This document shows, one piece after another, positions 35,696-44,710 of a stretch of DNA of 64,000 nucleotides. Position 1 is the first letter of the stretch; every line of letters begins with the position of its first letter. Location of the stretch: positions 186,001-250,000 of the forward strand of contig JAEZKQ010000026.1 in the NCBI GenBank assembly GCA_023436115.1. The letters are read 5' to 3'. A program made the translations under genes and the position numbers. Source of the DNA: Bacillota bacterium (lineage in GTDB: Bacteria > Bacillota > Clostridia > Christensenellales > SZUA-584). The notes beneath the pieces were generated by a model. The model ran no database searches. It saw only the letters and a program-made list of their open reading frames with translations, and was not told where the DNA came from.

Positions 35696-36295
35696 TTATT
35701 CCACTCCTGCTATGGCAATCACCGATTTTTCAGGTGACAGCAAATATTGTTCACTTAATTCCACGCCCAGCGTGCTCATATCTAGTAAATCAAAAAACAC
35801 TTTTTGATATTTAATGTCAAGGTCGCCGTATCCGGCACTAAACCTGTGCCTGGTCAGCTTTTGGCCTGTGCGTCTTAAGGCTTCGTTCTTGCGCGATTCG
35901 ATCACATCCAGAGCGCCGTCCACGAATTCGGATGCATACGCATCCAATACAATCGCTTTTAGTCCTTCCCCCGTCTGCATCGCCGCGTTGATCTTTTCCA
36001 CCTCTCGTGCCGGTATCGATGTACACATGAGATAAGCCTCGCGGCTTTGAGACATAAGCCGAGCCAGCTGTCTTGATTCAATGTTGTGGCCGGCCACGCG
36101 AATAAGGCCCTCGCTCACTATCTGCACCGGAACACTCAGCGCTTTTCCTTTTACGCTAAACAGCAGCTGCGCCGCCTGCAGGTATGCGTCTATCTCTCTC
36201 TCCAGCGTTGCCGAAAACTGAGCCTTTTGAGAACCCAGGCGCCTCATTACTGTTTTTTTGTCAGGAACAAACGGTATAAATGAAAAAAGCTCCAT
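35696..36295 (-). CDS. Stand-alone methionine synthase activation-domain protein
   Basis: The 199-residue protein ends with HRFSAGYGDLDIKYQKVFFD and LLSPEKSVIAIAG, the AdoMet-binding signature (RFSxGYGD) and closing strand of the MetH reactivation domain. It should re-methylate cob(II)alamin that has been oxidised in the neighbouring MetH, using AdoMet. The start is the ATG at 36295, 6 bases after GGAGG. Its stop touches the metH start, so the two are co-translated and probably interact. Split arrangements like this are known in Clostridia. Confidence 0.9.
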   Translation of the reverse strand: MELFSFIPFVPDKKTVMRRLGSQKAQFSATLEREIDAYLQAAQLLFSVKGKALSVPVQIVSEGLIRVAGHNIESRQLARLMSQSREAYLMCTSIPAREVEKINAAMQTGEGLKAIVLDAYASEFVDGALDVIESRKNEALRRTGQKLTRHRFSAGYGDLDIKYQKVFFDLLDMSTLGVELSEQYLLSPEKSVIAIAGVE

Positions 36296-36424
36296 CCGAC
36301 ACCTCCAAAATATGATACACCACTTGCCTGTATTATTCAACCTCTTGAAAATTGGGTGTGATTGTGTTTAAATGTTAAGAAATCTATGACAGGCCGTCAT
36401 AAATCCACTTAGGAGCATATATTA

Positions 36425-37285
36425 ATGAGCCTATTAAACAAACTCAGCCAAAACAATACCGCGTTTTCATTGGAGTTTTCTCCTCCGAAAAAGGATATGC
36501 CTGTCACGTCTGTTTATGGCGCCATTGATAAACTTTGCAAATTCAATCCCGCTTTTGTTAGCATTACGTACGGCGCGGGCGGCAGCAACAGGGACCGTAC
36601 GATTGAAGTGGCTTCACACGTAAGTGATATGGGGCTTGAAGCCATCGCGCATTTGACGTGTGTGGGCGCAGACCCCGCCACGATCGATGATGTGCTTAGC
36701 GAGCTCGAAAAACGGGGAATCAAGAACATACTCGCGCTTCGCGGCGATATCCCGCAAGGCATGGACCGATCCAGCGCTTTTGTTCATTACCGCCATGCGA
36801 GCGATCTTATTGCAGAAATCAAAAAACGTGACGGTTTCACTGTCGGTGCTGCGGCTTATCCCGAAGCCCATTATGAATCCGCGTCGTTAGGCGCGGATAT
36901 TGATTGCTTGAAATATAAAGCTGATCAGGGCGCTGATTTTTTCGTCACGCAGCTTTGCTTTGATCAAAACGCAATCATTGATTTTTTTGAAAAAATAGAT
37001 AAAGCGGGTATTAAAGTGCCAGTCACAACGGGTATCATGCCCGTCTTAAACCCCAACCAGATCATCAGGATGGCGCTTCTTTCCGCCTGTTCCATTCCGG
37101 CGTCGCTAAGCAAAATCATCAGCCTATATGGCGAAGATGCCGAATCATTCAAAAAGGCCGGTCTTGATTATGCTGTCAATGAAATCAGCGGATTGATGCA
37201 AAACGGCATCAACAAGTTCCATTTGTACGTGATGAACAAAGCCGACGAAACCGAGCAGATTATCAAACGCAGTGGGTTGGCATAA
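36425..37285 (+). CDS. metF: Methylenetetrahydrofolate reductase MetF
   Basis: FAD enzyme that reduces methylene-tetrahydrofolate to the methyl donor used by MetH. It has 286 residues with FSLEFSPPKKDM-type start (ALEFSPPK region), SITYGAGGSNRDRT, HLTCVGADPATIDD, LALRGDIPQG and the QLCFDQNAI block of the barrel. A TTAGGAG site precedes the ATG. It is divergent from the MetH pair, sharing a 129-base control region in which I see no AdoMet riboswitch. No separate zinc subunit (MetV) is adjacent. Confidence 0.95.
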   Translation: MSLLNKLSQNNTAFSLEFSPPKKDMPVTSVYGAIDKLCKFNPAFVSITYGAGGSNRDRTIEVASHVSDMGLEAIAHLTCVGADPATIDDVLSELEKRGIKNILALRGDIPQGMDRSSAFVHYRHASDLIAEIKKRDGFTVGAAAYPEAHYESASLGADIDCLKYKADQGADFFVTQLCFDQNAIIDFFEKIDKAGIKVPVTTGIMPVLNPNQIIRMALLSACSIPASLSKIISLYGEDAESFKKAGLDYAVNEISGLMQNGINKFHLYVMNKADETEQIIKRSGLA

Positions 37286-37288
37286 GAT

Positions 37289-38779
37289 TCACGCTTTCTT
37301 GTGTTTTTCTCGATACATATCAAAGTCCGCCACATTGATTAATGTGGCGCTTGTTTCTTCGTCGCTGTAATCGGCTTCTTTAAAACCAAAGCTCAGCGTT
37401 ATACTCTGAGACTTATCTATAAAGCACTTATCGACGGCATACCCGATTTTCGAAGACAGCATCATAGCCTGCGCTTTGCCGTATCCCGGCAGTATCAGCA
37501 CAAATTCATCGCCGCCCAGGCGGCATACCGAACCGGCTTCCCCCACGTGCTTTTTAAGCATACCCGCTACCATGCGGATCATATTGTCACCGACATCATG
37601 CCCAAAAGAATCATTGATACGCTTGAGTCCGTCAATGTCGGCAAAACAGACCGTGAGCGGATGCTTTTCCTTCTTGCTCTGAGCATAGATCTGCTCCAAC
37701 AGTTCCAGACCGGCGCGACGGTTTTGCAGACCGGTCAATGCGTCAGTTTTCGCCAGCATCTCAAGGCGCTTTTCTGCAAGCTTATATTTTGTGATATCAA
37801 CAACAGCGGTTACCAAAATGCCTCGTCTGCCCACACGCGCAGGCAGATGCGTCACATTGAAAACACGCCCTGACACATCGGTGTAAACAAATCCTGAACG
37901 AGCGCCTGTGCAGTCTTCTGGCTGACCTTTAAGCATCACATCACTATCCGGCCCAAACACGTCGCGAAAAACTCTGTTTTCATAAAGCATAGTCCGGCTT
38001 TCAGAATCCCATATAGCAAAGCCCTGACCAACAGTATCCATTGCTTTTTTAATAACAGATATAAAATCGTTATGCGATGAATCGGGCGTCAGCGTTTTAT
38101 AGACCGCAGCATATCGCTTTATATGAGCGCGAAGTGTAACATCCACCGATTCATCAAACAAATAGATAACAACGCCTTGCGTGCCGTAAGGCTTAACGTA
38201 TGATGCATAAGCTGCATCTTTTGCGCGTTTAAGGGTCTTCAGTCTTGCGGCTTCCCCGTCCGGGTTGATATCAAAATCTGTACTGAGCATGGGAATGCAT
38301 ACGCTTTTTCTATCCCGCCACTCATCACAAATGATATACCTGCCGTTTCTTTTTTCGTAAAGCACCGCGTTAAAAGCACCCACAGCCTGTGCTGTCATTC
38401 GAAGAAATTCCCGCGGCTTGGCCTTGGTGTCAATGTAGACATCGCAAATTTGTGCGATGACATCGTTTTCGTTTTGCCTGCGAGAAGGTTGCAAAGATGT
38501 TATCGTAAAAAGCAAAGCAGCAACACCGTCATCATCCAATTTTGACACATAACACTCGGCCTTATAGGTACGGCTTTCAATCAACAAAACGGCGGAAATA
38601 TGCGAGGTCTCTTCATCAAAATCCATCGATGGCCGATCTTGCATCATTCGAAAAACATCTGTTCCTCTAATTATGCCTTTACGCTCGGCAACAGGATTGG
38701 CATACAAAACTCTCCCGTTTTCAGCGGCGGCAACAAAGACAATCAGCGGTATTAAGTCAAAATTCTCAAATTGCTTCAT
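37289..38779 (-). CDS. PAS-GGDEF protein, probable diguanylate cyclase
   Basis: The 496-residue soluble signalling protein has an N-terminal PAS-like domain (VLYANPVAERKGIIRGTDVF), a middle GAF-like region, a second PAS-like domain near 260-340 (FAIWDSESRTMLYENRVF, VVDITKYKLAEKRLE) and a C-terminal GGDEF domain with intact CRLGGDEFVLILPGY. The RxxD product-inhibition site expected five residues ahead of GGDEF is absent (HVGEAGSVC). It should make cyclic di-GMP in response to an internal cue. Convergent with metF, 3 bases apart. Confidence 0.93.
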   Translation of the reverse strand: MKQFENFDLIPLIVFVAAAENGRVLYANPVAERKGIIRGTDVFRMMQDRPSMDFDEETSHISAVLLIESRTYKAECYVSKLDDDGVAALLFTITSLQPSRRQNENDVIAQICDVYIDTKAKPREFLRMTAQAVGAFNAVLYEKRNGRYIICDEWRDRKSVCIPMLSTDFDINPDGEAARLKTLKRAKDAAYASYVKPYGTQGVVIYLFDESVDVTLRAHIKRYAAVYKTLTPDSSHNDFISVIKKAMDTVGQGFAIWDSESRTMLYENRVFRDVFGPDSDVMLKGQPEDCTGARSGFVYTDVSGRVFNVTHLPARVGRRGILVTAVVDITKYKLAEKRLEMLAKTDALTGLQNRRAGLELLEQIYAQSKKEKHPLTVCFADIDGLKRINDSFGHDVGDNMIRMVAGMLKKHVGEAGSVCRLGGDEFVLILPGYGKAQAMMLSSKIGYAVDKCFIDKSQSITLSFGFKEADYSDEETSATLINVADFDMYREKHKKA

Positions 38780-39137
38780 TAATTGATGAAATCCTTTAGC
38801 TCGTCTTTTCTTTATACGAATTCAATTATACGCAAAATCGTTAGAAAAAATTGACGAACTGCGCAGCAAACGTACTTTTTTTATTTTCTCGCAAATTTTT
38901 AAAAGAATAAAGGAAAAATGATATCTTTTGTGGTATAATATTCGATAATGTGCGTTTGTATGTTTATATGCGTATCCGTTGGGCATTTTTTAATGCACAC
39001 CGACTTTGATACGACACATCTCCCTATTTATTTCGGCAAACAGTTGACAGCGTTTGCCCTTTTTTTTTGCTTTTTTAGCTTATGAGAATAGGTTTTAAGT
39101 TTTAATCGGGTTTTCATCGAAAGTATGGCTATCTATC
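38780..39137. other. Gap without a gene
   Basis: AT-rich stretch between the GGDEF gene and tRNA-Leu with no open frame of note and no RNA I recognise. A TTGACA near 39044 is not followed by a convincing -10. Confidence 0.5.
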
Positions 39138-39166
39138 TTGACGCATATTTTCGTATATGCTATATT
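39138..39166 (+). promoter_or_regulatory. Promoter of tRNA-Leu
   Basis: TTGACG at 39138-39143, 17-base spacer, TATATT at 39161-39166, ending 15 bases before the mature tRNA start. Confidence 0.85.
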
Positions 39167-39181
39167 AACTAAGTCCTAATT

Positions 39182-39268
39182 GCCGGTGTGATGGAATTGG
39201 CAGACGTGACGGACTCAAAATCCGTTGGTAGCGATACCGTGTCGGTTCGAGTCCGACCACCGGCACCA
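39182..39268 (+). tRNA. tRNA-Leu (anticodon CAA)
   Basis: Acceptor arms GCCGGTG (39182) and CACCGGC (39258-39264) pair fully, followed by A and an encoded CCA. The anticodon stem ACGGA/TCCGT holds the loop CTCAAAA with CAA at 39216-39218. A long variable arm (class II) and the T arm GTCGGTTCGAGTCCGAC are visible. It decodes UUG. Own promoter and own terminator. Confidence 0.97.
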
Positions 39269-39272
39269 CAGA

Positions 39273-39311
39273 AGAACGGTTATTTTCCATAGAATAACCG
39301 TTCTTTTTTTG
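39273..39311 (+). terminator. Terminator of tRNA-Leu
   Basis: AGAACGGTTATT and AATAACCGTTCT form a 12-base perfect stem followed by seven or more T, directly after the tRNA. Confidence 0.92.
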
Positions 39312-39522
39312 CTCAAGAACGCTTGATTCCAAAGAACTCTCGCCTGGAGCTGTTGCTTTTGCCGACTTCTTATGAGCTGTGGTATAGCACTGTCGCATTC
39401 TAGATTGCAGTTTTTGCATCCCACAGAGAGATGACATAATAGACATGTCACCGAAAAGCATCATATTGATGTTGAAAAGTTGCTGTTCGGTACAGCATCT
39501 TATTTTCTTTTTAACAAACGCT

Positions 39523-39888
39523 TTATCTTATATTTAAAAGCTGCTGACAGCATTTGTTTGTCTTGTGCAGATAGTCTAATTTGAGCATATCCTTGCCGTA
39601 TTGCTCATTTGATTCCCACTCCTTGCAAAGAAAACCAAACAATGACTCAAAGCGATTCTTAAAGGAAGAGCTGACACTGTAAAAGCACCACTGCGATATT
39701 TTTCTGCATTTGATGATCCCCGCATATTTAAGCCTGTTGAGATGCTTTGAAACTGTGGGTTGTGTCGCATCCATCACTTCCGCAATCATGCAAACACACA
39801 ATTCATTTTGTGAGATCAGGCTCAATATCCTTAATCGATTATGATCCCCCAAAGCCTTGAATATTTCTGTAAGACTCACCCATATCAC
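39523..39888 (-). CDS. ArsR-family metal-responsive repressor
   Basis: The 121-residue winged-helix repressor has FKALGDHNRLRILSLI, the metal motif ELCVCMIAEVM (two Cys in helix alpha-3, as in ArsR) and the DNA-reading helix ATQPTVSKHLNRLKYAG. A C-terminal NKCCQQLL adds another Cys pair. Starts are GTG at 39888 or GTG at 39879; both lie downstream of an AGGAAGAA sequence and cannot be separated. No arsenic or metal exporter is adjacent. It is divergent from the Gly/Cys-rich small protein 148 bases away, which could be a target. Confidence 0.92.
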   Translation of the reverse strand: MIWVSLTEIFKALGDHNRLRILSLISQNELCVCMIAEVMDATQPTVSKHLNRLKYAGIIKCRKISQWCFYSVSSSFKNRFESLFGFLCKEWESNEQYGKDMLKLDYLHKTNKCCQQLLNIR

Positions 39889-40035
39889 TTCTTCCTATAT
39901 TTCCTAATACCTATATATTATTTTTAAAAACAAAAGTTTATCCGTTATAGTATTTTTAAAATCAGCCGTTTTTTTCGAACCATATTCCTGAATTGGCATA
40001 TAGTAAATTATCAATACTCTTATAGGAGGTCATAT

Positions 40036-40230
40036 ATGAACGGTTTATTTGGTGGAAATAATTCTTGCCTGTGGATAATACTGCTGCTTTGCTGCTGCGG
40101 AGGCGGGTTTGGCGATTCGTGCGGATGCGGTAACAAAGGCTGTGGGAACGACTTAGGATGCCTCTTACCGATTCTCTTGCTTTGCTGCTGCGGAGGCGGG
40201 TTTGGCGGCTTTGGTCAAAGCGGCTGCTAA
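40036..40230 (+). CDS. Small Gly/Cys-rich protein with internal duplication
   Basis: 64 residues, 13 of them Cys. A unit LLLCCCGGGFG occurs twice (about residues 17-27 and 48-58), separated by a segment with CGCGNKGCG. The DNA of the two copies is nearly identical. Hydrophobic runs next to the CCC suggest membrane or spore-coat association, similar in style to YjcZ-like and other tiny clostridial sporulation proteins that begin with LFGGNN. ATAGGAGG lies before the ATG and a strong terminator follows. Function unknown; metal binding is conceivable. Confidence 0.8.
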   Translation: MNGLFGGNNSCLWIILLLCCCGGGFGDSCGCGNKGCGNDLGCLLPILLLCCCGGGFGGFGQSGC

Positions 40231-40537
40231 AAGATTACATGCAACTTAATCCCATATAGATTCAGAATGCCGGGAGTTTCCGGCATTCTCTTCTTGTTTA
40301 CATGAGTTGAACCATGCCAAAAGTTTACCCGATCTCATCAGCGTCCTCATATGTGATATCAAACAAACCAACAGGCTTTTATGCACCTGATCTGTTCCGC
40401 CCTTAATGCGTTTTCCTCCGGAGAGTTATTATGTTAACCTCGTTAGTGCTCATCAGGCTGCTTATGAGAGTTATGCTCATCTTCGGTTATGCAATTTTAT
40501 GAGCATTAAAAAAGAGCCTCCATCAGGCTCTCTGGCT
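40231..40537 (+). other. Gap with terminator of the Gly/Cys-rich gene
   Basis: A clear terminator sits at 40264-40299: AGAATGCCGG-gagttt-CCGGCATTCT then CTTCTTG. The remaining bases to the convergent hydrolase gene show no feature apart from the AAAGAGCCTCCATCAGGCTCT hairpin near 40510-40530, which can end the minus-strand gene. Confidence 0.65.
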
Positions 40538-41431
40538 TCACCCAATTTGTTTGAGTGCATCCTCAATGAGCTCGGGTTCCGTCAAGTGCAGTTGATTGCC
40601 GCTTCGCTTCGCTTGCATCAACACCGACTGCGTGCTGAAGCTCAAATACGTCTTTATGAGTGCTTGTGCGAAATCTTCAACTTTTTGAGCAAGCTGCTTA
40701 TCGGCGCCAAACGCCATCATCTCTCTCACCGCTGTATCAGAAGAATGTGTGATAAGCACCAACGGAATGTTTGGAAAGCCTTCTTTATGCTTTAGATTCT
40801 GTATCAGGCTTTCGTCATGGGATAATATATGCTCTTGCCTGGCCGTCGTTAACGTATTGAGCTTCTTGTATGATCTTAGTATATACGCCTTCGCTTCCGG
40901 CGAAAAGGCAGCATCGTCATACAACAGCGCGCTTTTAGCTTTATGCATAAACCCCAGCCGCGTCTTCATAATATTCTCTTTTATACGGCTCAAAGCATCG
41001 ATGCCGCATTTCTTAAACTCCTCGGGTGTCAGCATCTCTTTAAACCGGTCATTCATGGCTGTGAGCGGATCGATGAGTATCACACCCTTCAATTGATCGG
41101 GATAAAGGCGCGCAAATTGCTGAACATATAAACCGCCCTGCGCATGTCCGATCAATACCAGCTTTTCATTATGGTCAAGCAGAGAAAGCAGTGTTTTAAG
41201 CTCCCTTGCGATTGTTTCAGGTGTTCTTTTCAATGATGATTTGCTGCTTAAGTTGCAGCCTGCACGTTCATACAAAAGTACAGTATGATATTGCGAAAGC
41301 CGCTCTGCGATATGCCACCATTCAGCCATGCACGAGCCGAGTCCCGTCTCAATCACTACCCCGACCCGGCCTTCTCCAAAAATACTATAGACCAGCTTTG
41401 CCGATCCCACATTCATTCGTTCTGTCTTCAC
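40538..41431 (-). CDS. Alpha/beta-hydrolase fold protein with substituted catalytic residues
   Basis: The 297-residue soluble protein has the fold of small ester hydrolases: VVIETGLGSCMAEWWHIAERL, LYERAG, LVLIGHAQGGLYVQQFARL, ILIDPL. The nucleophile elbow is GHAQGG, with Ala97 where Ser is normal (codon GCG). The C-terminal His position reads SGNQLHL, with Asn279 where His is usual, although His282 follows. So it probably is not a standard hydrolase; it may be a pseudoenzyme, binding protein or a decayed gene. Monocistronic. Confidence 0.88.
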   Translation of the reverse strand: MKTERMNVGSAKLVYSIFGEGRVGVVIETGLGSCMAEWWHIAERLSQYHTVLLYERAGCNLSSKSSLKRTPETIARELKTLLSLLDHNEKLVLIGHAQGGLYVQQFARLYPDQLKGVILIDPLTAMNDRFKEMLTPEEFKKCGIDALSRIKENIMKTRLGFMHKAKSALLYDDAAFSPEAKAYILRSYKKLNTLTTARQEHILSHDESLIQNLKHKEGFPNIPLVLITHSSDTAVREMMAFGADKQLAQKVEDFAQALIKTYLSFSTQSVLMQAKRSGNQLHLTEPELIEDALKQIG

Positions 41432-41529
41432 CTAAGTTGCTCCCGTATTTTTTTGGTATTCTAACGGCCAAAAGAACAATAATGTAACGCTAATATTTAG
41501 TCCTTAAAAGTCATGACCGGAACTAACCT

Positions 41530-42660
41530 TTAGGATAAACGATTTTTGAAATCTTCATATCTGAAAGTACGTACGACTTGGTTTTCGCCGCTCGTTTTAC
41601 GAATCGCAATAGCAGGCAGCGGCATGCCGTTAAATGTATTATTCTTCACCATCGTATAGTGCGCCATATCACAAAAAGCAAGCCTGTCTCCGGTTTTAAG
41701 CGGGCTGTCAAACGAATAGTCGCCTATAATATCTCCGGCAAGGCATGTCGGCCCCGCAAGACGGTACGTATATGGCTTTTCTCCGGGTTTTGCCGCGCCG
41801 ATGATCTCGGGCCGATAGGGCACTTCGAGTACATCGGGCATATGACAGGCCGCCGATGTGTCCAGTATCGCAATATCAATACCGTTGTTCGTCACTTCCA
41901 GCACACTGCAAATCAAATAACCTGTATTCAGCGCCACGGCCTCGCCCGGTTCCAGATAGACCTGCACGCCGTATGTGTCTTTTAGCCGTACCAACTGCGC
42001 AATCAGCGTCTCCACATCATAATCATCGCGTGTGATATGATGACCGCCGCCCAGATTGAGCCACTTTAGACCCTGTATATATGGGCCAAATTTCTTTTCC
42101 AGACAATCGAGCGTTTTGACAAGTGCGTCTGCGTTTTGTTCGCAGAGCGTGTGCATATGCAGCCCGGATAGGCCGACAAGCGCATCCGGCTGAAAATTCG
42201 CAAGTGTTGTGCCCAGTCTGGATCCCGGTGCGCACGGGTCGTAGATGGCATGATCCTGCGTCGAGCATTCCGGATTGACGCGCAAACCGCAGGAACACCC
42301 TGCCGCCAAGGCCGCAGGTCCAAATTTTTGCCACTGTGCGATGGAATTAAACACAATATGGCCGCAGATTCGCATGAGCTCCTCCATGTCCTCCTCCTTG
42401 TAGGCAGGTGAATAGACATGGGTCTCTCCGCCGAACATCTCGGCACCCAGTTTGGCTTCATAAAGGCCGCTCGCAGCCGTACCCGAAAGATAACGGCTGA
42501 TCAGAGGATACAGGCTGTGCATCGCAAACGCCTTTTGCGCCAATAGTATCCGACAGCCGCTTTGCTCCATCACGTGTTTTAGCAGCTCCAGATTTTTAAC
42601 CAGTCTGCGCTCATCCACCACATAGCAGGGCGTTGGCAGATCATGCATCCGGTCTTCCAT
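41530..42660 (-). CDS. nspC: Carboxynorspermidine/carboxyspermidine decarboxylase NspC
   Basis: PLP enzyme of the alanine-racemase fold that removes CO2 from carboxyspermidine to give spermidine. It has 376 residues, with LPTPCYVVDE, PLP Lys in LLAQKAFAMHSLYP, SGLYEAKLGAEMFGGE, GLHMHTLCEQ and the C-terminal YSFDSPLKTGDRLAF. It overlaps the stop of the carboxyspermidine dehydrogenase gene by one base and is the last gene of the polyamine operon. All expected motifs are present. Confidence 0.95.
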   Translation of the reverse strand: MEDRMHDLPTPCYVVDERRLVKNLELLKHVMEQSGCRILLAQKAFAMHSLYPLISRYLSGTAASGLYEAKLGAEMFGGETHVYSPAYKEEDMEELMRICGHIVFNSIAQWQKFGPAALAAGCSCGLRVNPECSTQDHAIYDPCAPGSRLGTTLANFQPDALVGLSGLHMHTLCEQNADALVKTLDCLEKKFGPYIQGLKWLNLGGGHHITRDDYDVETLIAQLVRLKDTYGVQVYLEPGEAVALNTGYLICSVLEVTNNGIDIAILDTSAACHMPDVLEVPYRPEIIGAAKPGEKPYTYRLAGPTCLAGDIIGDYSFDSPLKTGDRLAFCDMAHYTMVKNNTFNGMPLPAIAIRKTSGENQVVRTFRYEDFKNRLS

Positions 42661-43859
42661 CAGTCCACCATGACGGGGTCAAAGTTTTCCTTCCATGGCA
42701 AGCCCCATTTGTTGAGTGCGTCCATAAACGGATCGGGGTCAAACTCTTCAACGTTGAATACACCCGCTCCGCTCCATATGCCCGTCATGAGCATCATTGC
42801 ACCGATCATCGCAGGCACACCTGTGGTGTAGCTGATGGCCTGACTGCCTACCTCGCGATAGCATTCCTGATGGTCACAGACGTTGTAAACGTAGTAATGG
42901 CGCTCTTTCCCGTCCTTGATTCCCTTAAATATGCAGCCGATATTTGTCTTGCCCACCGTGCGCGGCCCCAGCGACGCAGGATCAGGCAGTACAGCTTTTA
43001 GGAACTGTAAGGGAATGATCTTCTGTCCCTGAAATTCAATAGGCTCGATAGACGTCATACCCACGTTTTCAAGGCATTTGAGGTGCGTTAAATAGCTCTG
43101 TCCGAACGTCATGAAGAAACGGATGCGCTTGATACCCTTGATGTTGAGCGCAAGACTCTCCAGCTCCTCATGGTGCAGCAGATACATATCCTTTACGCCC
43201 ACCTCGTCAAAATCGTAAACACGCTTGATTTCCATGGGCTCTGTTTCTACCCATTTTCCGTTTTCGATATAACTTCCCTTGGCCGTGACTTCGCGGATAT
43301 TGATCTCGGGGTTGAAATTCGTCGCAAAAGGATAGCCGTGGTCGCCGCCGTTGCAGTCGAGTATATCGATTTCGTGTATTTCATCGAAGTAGTGCTTTTG
43401 CGCGTAGGCCGAGAAAACGCCAGTGACGCCCGGGTCGAAGCCGCATCCCAAAAGTGCGGTGATACCCGCTTGCTTAAAACGGTCGCGGTAAGCCCACTGC
43501 CAACTGTATTCAAACTTGGCCGTATCCGGCGGCTCATAGTTGGCCGTGTCCATATAGTTAGTCTTGGTCGCAAGGCATGCGTCCATGATGGTTAAATCTT
43601 GATACGGCAGCGCAAGATTGATGACCACATCAGGCTTAAACGATTCGATAAGCGCGACCAGTTCGTCCACATTGTCGGCATCCACCTGCGCCGTGGTGAT
43701 CTTTGTCTTGCCGCCCTGAAGCTTCTCCTTGAGCGCATCGCATTTGGACACCGTACGGCTCGCGATACAAATTTCTTCAAACACATCGGGATTCTGGCAG
43801 CACTTGTGTATCGTCACACTTGCGACACCGCCGCAGCCGATGATTAATGCTTTTCCCAT
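42660..43859 (-). CDS. Carboxynorspermidine/carboxyspermidine dehydrogenase (saccharopine dehydrogenase family)
   Basis: NADPH-dependent reductase joining aspartate semialdehyde to a diamine; with putrescine it makes carboxyspermidine. The 399-residue protein starts with a Rossmann loop ALIIGCGGVASVTIHKC, then VINLALPYQDLTIMDACL, ALLGCGFDPGVTGVFSAYA and DILDCNGGDHGYPFATNF, typical of the Lys1/CANSDH group. Next to nspC it completes the carboxyspermidine route. It follows speB by 2 bases in the operon. Confidence 0.94.
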   Translation of the reverse strand: MGKALIIGCGGVASVTIHKCCQNPDVFEEICIASRTVSKCDALKEKLQGGKTKITTAQVDADNVDELVALIESFKPDVVINLALPYQDLTIMDACLATKTNYMDTANYEPPDTAKFEYSWQWAYRDRFKQAGITALLGCGFDPGVTGVFSAYAQKHYFDEIHEIDILDCNGGDHGYPFATNFNPEINIREVTAKGSYIENGKWVETEPMEIKRVYDFDEVGVKDMYLLHHEELESLALNIKGIKRIRFFMTFGQSYLTHLKCLENVGMTSIEPIEFQGQKIIPLQFLKAVLPDPASLGPRTVGKTNIGCIFKGIKDGKERHYYVYNVCDHQECYREVGSQAISYTTGVPAMIGAMMLMTGIWSGAGVFNVEEFDPDPFMDALNKWGLPWKENFDPVMVD

Positions 43860-43861
43860 CG

Positions 43862-44710
43862 TTATTTTCCTCCTGACGTTGCCAGCGCGAGCAATAATTC
43901 GCGCAGTATTTTAAGGGCCGCGGCCGTGGATATACCGCTTGGGTCATAAACCGGACATAATTCGTTTAAATCACAGCCCACGATATTGAGCTGTTTGCAG
44001 ATAAGAAAAATGGCATCGAGCAACTGCATGAAGCTCACGCCGCCATGCTCGGGTGTTCCCGTTCCGGGGAATACTGAAGGGTCAAGCACATCAAGGTCGA
44101 TCGTCAAATAGACCGGCTTTCCTTTTAACTTTTCCACAACGCCCTCCAACCCGACAAAATCGAACGGGCGCAGATGCGTATGCCGCTTGCCCCATTCGAA
44201 CTCCTCTTTTGTGCCTGAGCGGATGCCGAACTGAAATATGCGCCCGTCACCCAATATATCCCACACACGGCGCATCACCGTGGCATGCGAAAGCGTAACA
44301 CAAAGGTAATCGTCTCTCAGGTCGGTATGCGCGTCAAAATGAATCACATGCAGATCGCTGTATGTCTTTGCCGCCGCACGCACAGCGCCCAACGTCACAA
44401 GATGCTCGCCGCCGATCATCAAGGGACGTTTGCCATCACCCAATATTTGCGCGGTCTTGTCTTCGATGGCCTGAAGCGCGAGCTGGGAGTCCCCGAAGCA
44501 AAGCTCCAAATCGCCGTCGTCGCAGACCGCGATATCTTCCACATCCGCATCCAAATACGGGCTGTAAGTTTCCAGCGCATACGATTCCGCGCGCATGGTA
44601 CGGCTCGCAAAGCGCGTGCCCGGCCTGTAGCTCGTCGTGGAATCAAAAGGCGCGCCGAATATCACCGTGTCGGCTTTGTCGTATGGCTTATCGCAGCCTA
44701 AGAATGTCAT
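43862..44710 (-). CDS. speB: Agmatinase SpeB
   Basis: Ureohydrolase that splits agmatine to putrescine and urea. 282 residues with the binuclear Mn motifs GGEHLVTLGAVRA, VIHFDAHTDLRDDY and LTIDLDVLDPSVFPGTGTPE. It overlaps the speE stop by ATGA. In this operon it converts the product of SpeA to putrescine, the substrate of both SpeE and carboxyspermidine dehydrogenase. Confidence 0.95.
   Translation of the reverse strand: MTFLGCDKPYDKADTVIFGAPFDSTTSYRPGTRFASRTMRAESYALETYSPYLDADVEDIAVCDDGDLELCFGDSQLALQAIEDKTAQILGDGKRPLMIGGEHLVTLGAVRAAAKTYSDLHVIHFDAHTDLRDDYLCVTLSHATVMRRVWDILGDGRIFQFGIRSGTKEEFEWGKRHTHLRPFDFVGLEGVVEKLKGKPVYLTIDLDVLDPSVFPGTGTPEHGGVSFMQLLDAIFLICKQLNIVGCDLNELCPVYDPSGISTAAALKILRELLLALATSGGK

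Noticed and set aside
36296..36424. AdoMet riboswitch between the metH pair and metF
   Set aside because: Expected from function, but no SAM-I core or terminator is visible in the 129 bases.
39165..39464. Minus-strand reading frame of 99 codons containing VGLEPTRYRYQRILSPSRLP
   Set aside because: It is the antisense translation of tRNA-Leu, a well-known false protein pattern in databases; the tRNA, its promoter and its terminator explain the sequence.
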